Assembly (NCBI GenBank): GCA_947631955.1
Contig: CANRNJ010000016.1
Span: forward strand, 1-64,000
DNA from: an uncultured Lachnospiraceae bacterium
Lineage (GTDB): Bacteria; Bacillota; Clostridia; Lachnospirales; Lachnospiraceae
Length of the DNA stretch: 64,000 nucleotides
Reading direction: 5' to 3'
Positions 60,777-64,000 of this stretch are shown here, one piece after another. Below the pieces are notes generated by a model. It saw nothing but the letters and a program-made list of their open reading frames with translations. It was not told the DNA's origin and made no database searches. A program made the position numbers and the translations under genes. The number at the start of each line of letters is the position of its first letter. Position 1 is the first letter of the stretch.

Positions 60777-62259
60777 GACGATCGTTGTTTCGTGGATTGT
60801 ACCGGGATTGATATTGGTAGCTGTTATTTTTGTTATGATGTTCAATTTTTCAAACAAGAGCAGCGCCGACGCGAAGGATACTATTTCAAAAAATTTAATT
60901 AAATCTGCGCAGGAATACAGCGATGATTTTCTTTACGAACTGGAAACGCTATGCAATGTGGCGAGCCCGTTTCGTGTATGGTTAGAGGAAAATCCCGATC
61001 TGGATGAAGCGGACACGGCTGATATGACGGCAATACTATACTCCTGCACCGATGCATATAAAGTCCTTTACTGCGATCAGGAAGGAACGGGCATCGATCA
61101 GACCGGAGCGCAGATTTCCGTTGCGGGCAGAGATTATTTCAATACGGTCCTTCAATCGGATACCGTATCCTATGTGTATACGAAGGACGACGAGGGAGCG
61201 GCAGGATCGGGAGCCATTGTAGCGGTACAGCGCGTATCGAGAGAGAGCGGCTCGTATTATATGCTGCTGTTCTATTCGATGGACAAATTCAACGGGCTGA
61301 TGCCCAAATCGGATTTTGACAACAGATCTTTTCTGACTCTTGTGGATTCTACGGGCAATATCTTGGGGACCTCCGGAGCGGCGGACAGCGCTGCGCTAGC
61401 GCAGGGAAACATCATGGATTCGATCCGCCCGGAAAACGAGGAAATGACGCGCACCATACAGAACCGTTTTGATAACGGATCCCGCGGGACGACGCCGGTA
61501 GCGGTCAAGGGAGAGGGTTACACGCTCGCCTATGTGCCGTTTAGCGCGAACCGTTGGGAGATGGTACTGGGCGTCAGCCAGAATTATGTGGACAGACAGG
61601 TCGGCATCCAGTGGCAGAATATCAAAGACATGCTGCTTTATTTGGTCATTGCGGTCTTCGTGTTTATCGGCATGATCGTCTTTATCAATATTGTCGGCAA
61701 GATCCGCAACAATGAGAAGAACAAGGAATTGGAAGACAAGGCGGATACGGATCTGCTTACCGGTCTTACCAACAAACTGGCTACAGAGCGCAAGATCAAA
61801 GACTTTATGAGCCAGAACCCGAATTCGCAGTCGATGCTGTTCATATTGGATGTGGATAACTTTAAAAAGATCAACGACACGATGGGGCATGCGTTCGGCG
61901 ATGAAGTGCTCCGTTCACTGGGACAGCAGATCACAGCGCTTTTCCGCGCGACGGATATTATCGGACGTGTCGGCGGCGACGAGTTCATGATATTCCTGAA
62001 AGGGGTTTCTGACAAGGAAGCCATCCGCAAGGAAGCCAGAAAAGTGGAGAATTTCTTCCACAATTTTCAGGCGGGCGAGTACGTTAAATATGCGGCGACG
62101 GCAAGTATCGGCGTTGCCATTTACCCGCAGGAGGGAGCGGATTTTGAAACTCTCTACAAGGCTGCGGACCAAGGGCTTTATAAGGCGAAGAAACGCGGCA
62201 AGAATCAGCTGGCGTTCTATCATGACGAATGGGTCCAGGCGAAGAGCGAGGAAGACTGA
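60760..62259 (+). CDS. membrane sensor diguanylate cyclase (extracytoplasmic sensor + GGDEF)
   Basis: 499 aa. Membrane helix ~8-30, an extracytoplasmic sensor of Cache type (~35-285, with SVAGRDYFNTVLQSD and LTLVDSTGNILGTSG), a second helix ~290-315, then a GGDEF domain: ADTDLLTGLTNKLATERKI, DVDNFKKINDTMGHAFGDEVL and the active loop GRVGGDEFMIFLKG. The RxxD inhibitory site is present (RATD), unlike the cyclase at 26624. Makes c-di-GMP in response to an outside ligand. A strong terminator follows. Confidence 0.92.
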   Translation: MEKQNKTIVVSWIVPGLILVAVIFVMMFNFSNKSSADAKDTISKNLIKSAQEYSDDFLYELETLCNVASPFRVWLEENPDLDEADTADMTAILYSCTDAYKVLYCDQEGTGIDQTGAQISVAGRDYFNTVLQSDTVSYVYTKDDEGAAGSGAIVAVQRVSRESGSYYMLLFYSMDKFNGLMPKSDFDNRSFLTLVDSTGNILGTSGAADSAALAQGNIMDSIRPENEEMTRTIQNRFDNGSRGTTPVAVKGEGYTLAYVPFSANRWEMVLGVSQNYVDRQVGIQWQNIKDMLLYLVIAVFVFIGMIVFINIVGKIRNNEKNKELEDKADTDLLTGLTNKLATERKIKDFMSQNPNSQSMLFILDVDNFKKINDTMGHAFGDEVLRSLGQQITALFRATDIIGRVGGDEFMIFLKGVSDKEAIRKEARKVENFFHNFQAGEYVKYAATASIGVAIYPQEGADFETLYKAADQGLYKAKKRGKNQLAFYHDEWVQAKSEED

Positions 62260-62305
62260 GCGCAGCATTTCCGGCACGATCGCATCATTATCATACGGTT
62301 TACGG

Positions 62306-62330
62306 GCGGCAGAGTTTCTGCCGCTTTTTT
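62306..62330 (+). terminator. intrinsic terminator after the GGDEF gene
   Basis: GCGGCAGA/TCTGCCGC stem with a 3-nt loop, then TTTTTT. Confidence 0.92.
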
Positions 62331-62357
62331 GCTGCATATAAGATCATATAATACGGC

Positions 62358-62386
62358 TTGACATATACCCCATAGGGGTATATATT
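62358..62386 (+). promoter_or_regulatory. CsoR-regulated promoter with copper operator
   Basis: TTGACA (62358-62363), 17-bp spacer, TATATT (62381-62386). The spacer holds a near-perfect palindrome, arms ATATACCCC and GGGGTATAT around ATA (62363-62383), matching known CsoR operators with their TACCCC/GGGGTA core. Binding there would block RNA polymerase until Cu(I) releases the repressor. Confidence 0.88.
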
Positions 62387-62421
62387 GAGAAAAGAGAACA
62401 GAATCAAGGAGGCGGCGGGGA

Positions 62422-62826
62422 ATGTGGACGGATGAAACGGCAGACAGCTGTGGATGCGGGCAGGACGATGAAGACATGCGCATGAAAGAAGACGCGGAAA
62501 GCATGTGCTGCCATGGGGGTGCGGACGATGGCAGGAAGACGTGCGGCAGGTGTAAGAACACGCCGAGAGATGCCGGGCAGCAGAAACAGCTGCAGAATCG
62601 GCTCAACCGTATTATCGGACAGCTGAACGGCATCAAAAAAATGATCGACGATAACCGATACTGCGGGGATATCCTGATTCAGATCGCAGCGGTGGAGAGT
62701 GCTCTGCAGAGTCTGGGGTATACTATTTTTCAGGATCATATGCAGACATGCGTGGCGGAGGAAGTCCGGAAAGGGAATCAGGCGGTTCTGACCGAGGCGG
62801 TGGAACTGGCCAGAAAGCTGAAATGA
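62422..62826 (+). CDS. csoR: CsoR family copper-sensing repressor with Cys-rich N-terminal extension
   Basis: 134 aa; AAGGAGGCGG upstream. The C-terminal ~85 residues are the DUF156 fold: LQNRLNRIIGQLNGIKKMIDDNRYCGDILIQ, QSLGYTIFQDHMQTC. Cu(I) ligands Cys81, His106 and Cys110 keep the 25- and 4-residue spacing of CsoR in Mycobacterium. The first ~50 residues are an unusual acidic extension with six Cys (10, 12, 29, 30, 41, 44) plus a His next to the CC pair. It could bind extra copper. A copper ATPase gene follows on the same transcript. Confidence 0.88.
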   Translation: MWTDETADSCGCGQDDEDMRMKEDAESMCCHGGADDGRKTCGRCKNTPRDAGQQKQLQNRLNRIIGQLNGIKKMIDDNRYCGDILIQIAAVESALQSLGYTIFQDHMQTCVAEEVRKGNQAVLTEAVELARKLK

Positions 62827-62904
62827 CCCCGCGTATCGGGACAATGACGGGAAAGCTGCTTTTGCGTGCCGGTATGATGGTGCGGAAAGGAGAATGGTTA
62901 TAGC

Positions 62905-64000
62905 ATGAAAACGCAGAAATATAATATTACGGGTATGACCTGCGCCGCCTGCAGCGCTCATGTGGAGAAAGCGGCGGCGGGTGTGGAGGGCGTCCGTGAA
63001 GTTACGGTCAGCCTGTTGATGAACAATATGACGGTGAAATATGAGGAACCGGCATCTTCCGAGGCGATCTGTGCAGCCGTCGAAGCGGCAGGGTACGGCG
63101 CGGCTCCGGCGGGTCCGGACAGCGCGGGCAGAGCGGCGGGGACAGACGTTATGGAGGACCATGAAACGCCCCGCATACGAAAAAGGCTGATTGCGTCGCT
63201 GTGTCTTCTGCTGCCGCTCATGTATGTGTCCATGGGGCATCTGATGTGGGGATGGTATGTGCCCGGAGCGTTCGCCGATAATCCGTGGGCGATCGCGCTC
63301 TATCAGCTGCTGCTCACGGGTCTTATTATGGTGATCAACCAGAAATTTTTTATCAGCGGTTTCCGGGGGCTGCTTCACGGAGCGCCTAACATGGACGCTC
63401 TGGTGGCGCTGGGAAGCGGCGCGGCGTTTGTATACAGTACGGCGGTCATGTTTCGCATGGGCGCATATATGGACGACGGCAGCGGGATGATGGCGAGGCA
63501 CTGTCTGCACGACATGTATTTTGAGTCGGCAGCAACGATCCTGACGCTGATCACGGTCGGCAAGATGCTGGAATCCTACAGCAAGGGGAAGACTACCAAT
63601 GCAATCAAAAGTCTGATGGATCTGGCGCCCAAGACGGCTCATGTGATCAGAAACGGGGAAGAAACCACGATCCCGGCGCAGGAGATAGAGGAAGGGGATC
63701 TGTTTATCGTCAGACCGGGAGAGAGTCTTCCGGCGGACGGAGAGGTCCTTGAGGGAGAGAGCGCCGTTGACGAGTCGGCCTTGACGGGTGAAAGCCTTCC
63801 GGTGGATAAACATCCCGGAGACCGGGTGAGTACGGCGACGCTCAATCAAAACGGCGCCCTGACCTGCCGGGCCGTCCGTGTGGGAAAAGATACGACTCTG
63901 CAGCAGATCATCGATATGGTGGAGGATTCCGTGGCGACCAAGGCGCCCATCGCACAGATCGCGGACAGGGTGGCGGCCGTGTTCGTGCCGGCGGTTATTG
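62905..64000 (+). CDS. copA: copper-translocating P-type ATPase (partial, runs off the window)
   Basis: Starts at ATG 62905, with AAAGGAGA upstream, and stays open to the window end (365 codons seen). An N-terminal heavy-metal domain has [15 protein letters not shown]. The membrane part begins near residue 90 ([18 protein letters not shown]), with [12 protein letters not shown], then actuator-domain [14 protein letters not shown] (TGES). The transport CPC motif, the DKTG phosphorylation site and the ATP domain lie beyond the window. Exports Cu(I); first partner of csoR in the operon. Confidence 0.92.
   Translation, partial: MKTQKYNITGMTCAACSAHVEKAAAGVEGVREVTVSLLMNNMTVKYEEPASSEAICAAVEAAGYGAAPAGPDSAGRAAGTDVMEDHETPRIRKRLIASLCLLLPLMYVSMGHLMWGWYVPGAFADNPWAIALYQLLLTGLIMVINQKFFISGFRGLLHGAPNMDALVALGSGAAFVYSTAVMFRMGAYMDDGSGMMARHCLHDMYFESAATILTLITVGKMLESYSKGKTTNAIKSLMDLAPKTAHVIRNGEETTIPAQEIEEGDLFIVRPGESLPADGEVLEGESAVDESALTGESLPVDKHPGDRVSTATLNQNGALTCRAVRVGKDTTLQQIIDMVEDSVATKAPIAQIADRVAAVFVPAVI

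Overview
The window looks like chromosome from an anaerobic Clostridia bacterium, most likely Lachnospiraceae. Supporting signs are G+C that is moderate in genes and very low in regulatory gaps, strong Shine-Dalgarno sites, sporulation genes spmA and spmB, a FabK-type fatty acid synthesis cluster, a YesM/YesN-type sugar sensor, DUF624, and a yaaR-holB-ricT-trmN6-rsmI block like that of Bacillus. No transposase, integrase, phage gene or CRISPR array was seen. The genus cannot be fixed from the sequence alone.

Layout. 1-1079: 3' end of a 23S rRNA gene, then tRNAs Asp, Val, Thr, Tyr, fMet and Phe and a terminator; no 5S gene is visible. 1080-1655: a degenerate ~55-bp minisatellite. 1656-8966: a sigma factor with a large C-terminal extension, an unknown Cys-containing protein, a glycosyltransferase, AzlCD, an HD protein and an Orn/Lys/Arg decarboxylase homologue. 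9064-13692: DNA replication and RNA modification genes (guanylate-kinase-like, yaaR, holB, ricT, trmN6, rsmI). 13727-20952: fatty acid synthesis (acpP, fabK, fabD, fabG, fabF, fabZ, a second FabK-like flavoprotein, fabH). 20956-24697: spmA, an FAD oxidoreductase, spmB and a MarR regulator. Three sites of form TTTGA-N3-TCAAA, before acpP, before fabD and over the marR promoter, tie that regulator to the fab genes as a FabT-like repressor.

24666-43637: a DUF885 protein and a diguanylate cyclase, then a sugar locus. It has a histidine kinase, a membrane-tethered YtfQ-like binding protein and a YesN-type response regulator, then a divergent GntR/LacI hybrid repressor facing a YtfQ-like ABC importer. 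After these come an FGGY kinase, AraD, a split transketolase and Rpe. Together they describe uptake of a pentose (or furanose sugar) and entry into the pentose phosphate pathway, with no sugar isomerase in the window.

43716-64000: a MATE transporter, a BlaI/BlaR1-like pair, an Xre regulator, a GH9 enzyme without a signal peptide, methionine aminopeptidase with a SEC-C motif, an unrecognised three-gene envelope operon (50983-53259), metG, an alpha/beta hydrolase, a small secreted helical protein, a D-lactate dehydrogenase-type enzyme, a GNAT protein, c-di-GMP genes (HD-GYP, GGDEF) with a YesL-like membrane protein, and a copper locus: CsoR with an ideal operator and the start of a copper P-type ATPase that runs off the window.

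The items most worth a second look are the unrecognised envelope operon, the tethered-binding-protein sensor, the FabT-like operator set, the sigma factor with its extension and minisatellite, and the Cys-rich CsoR.
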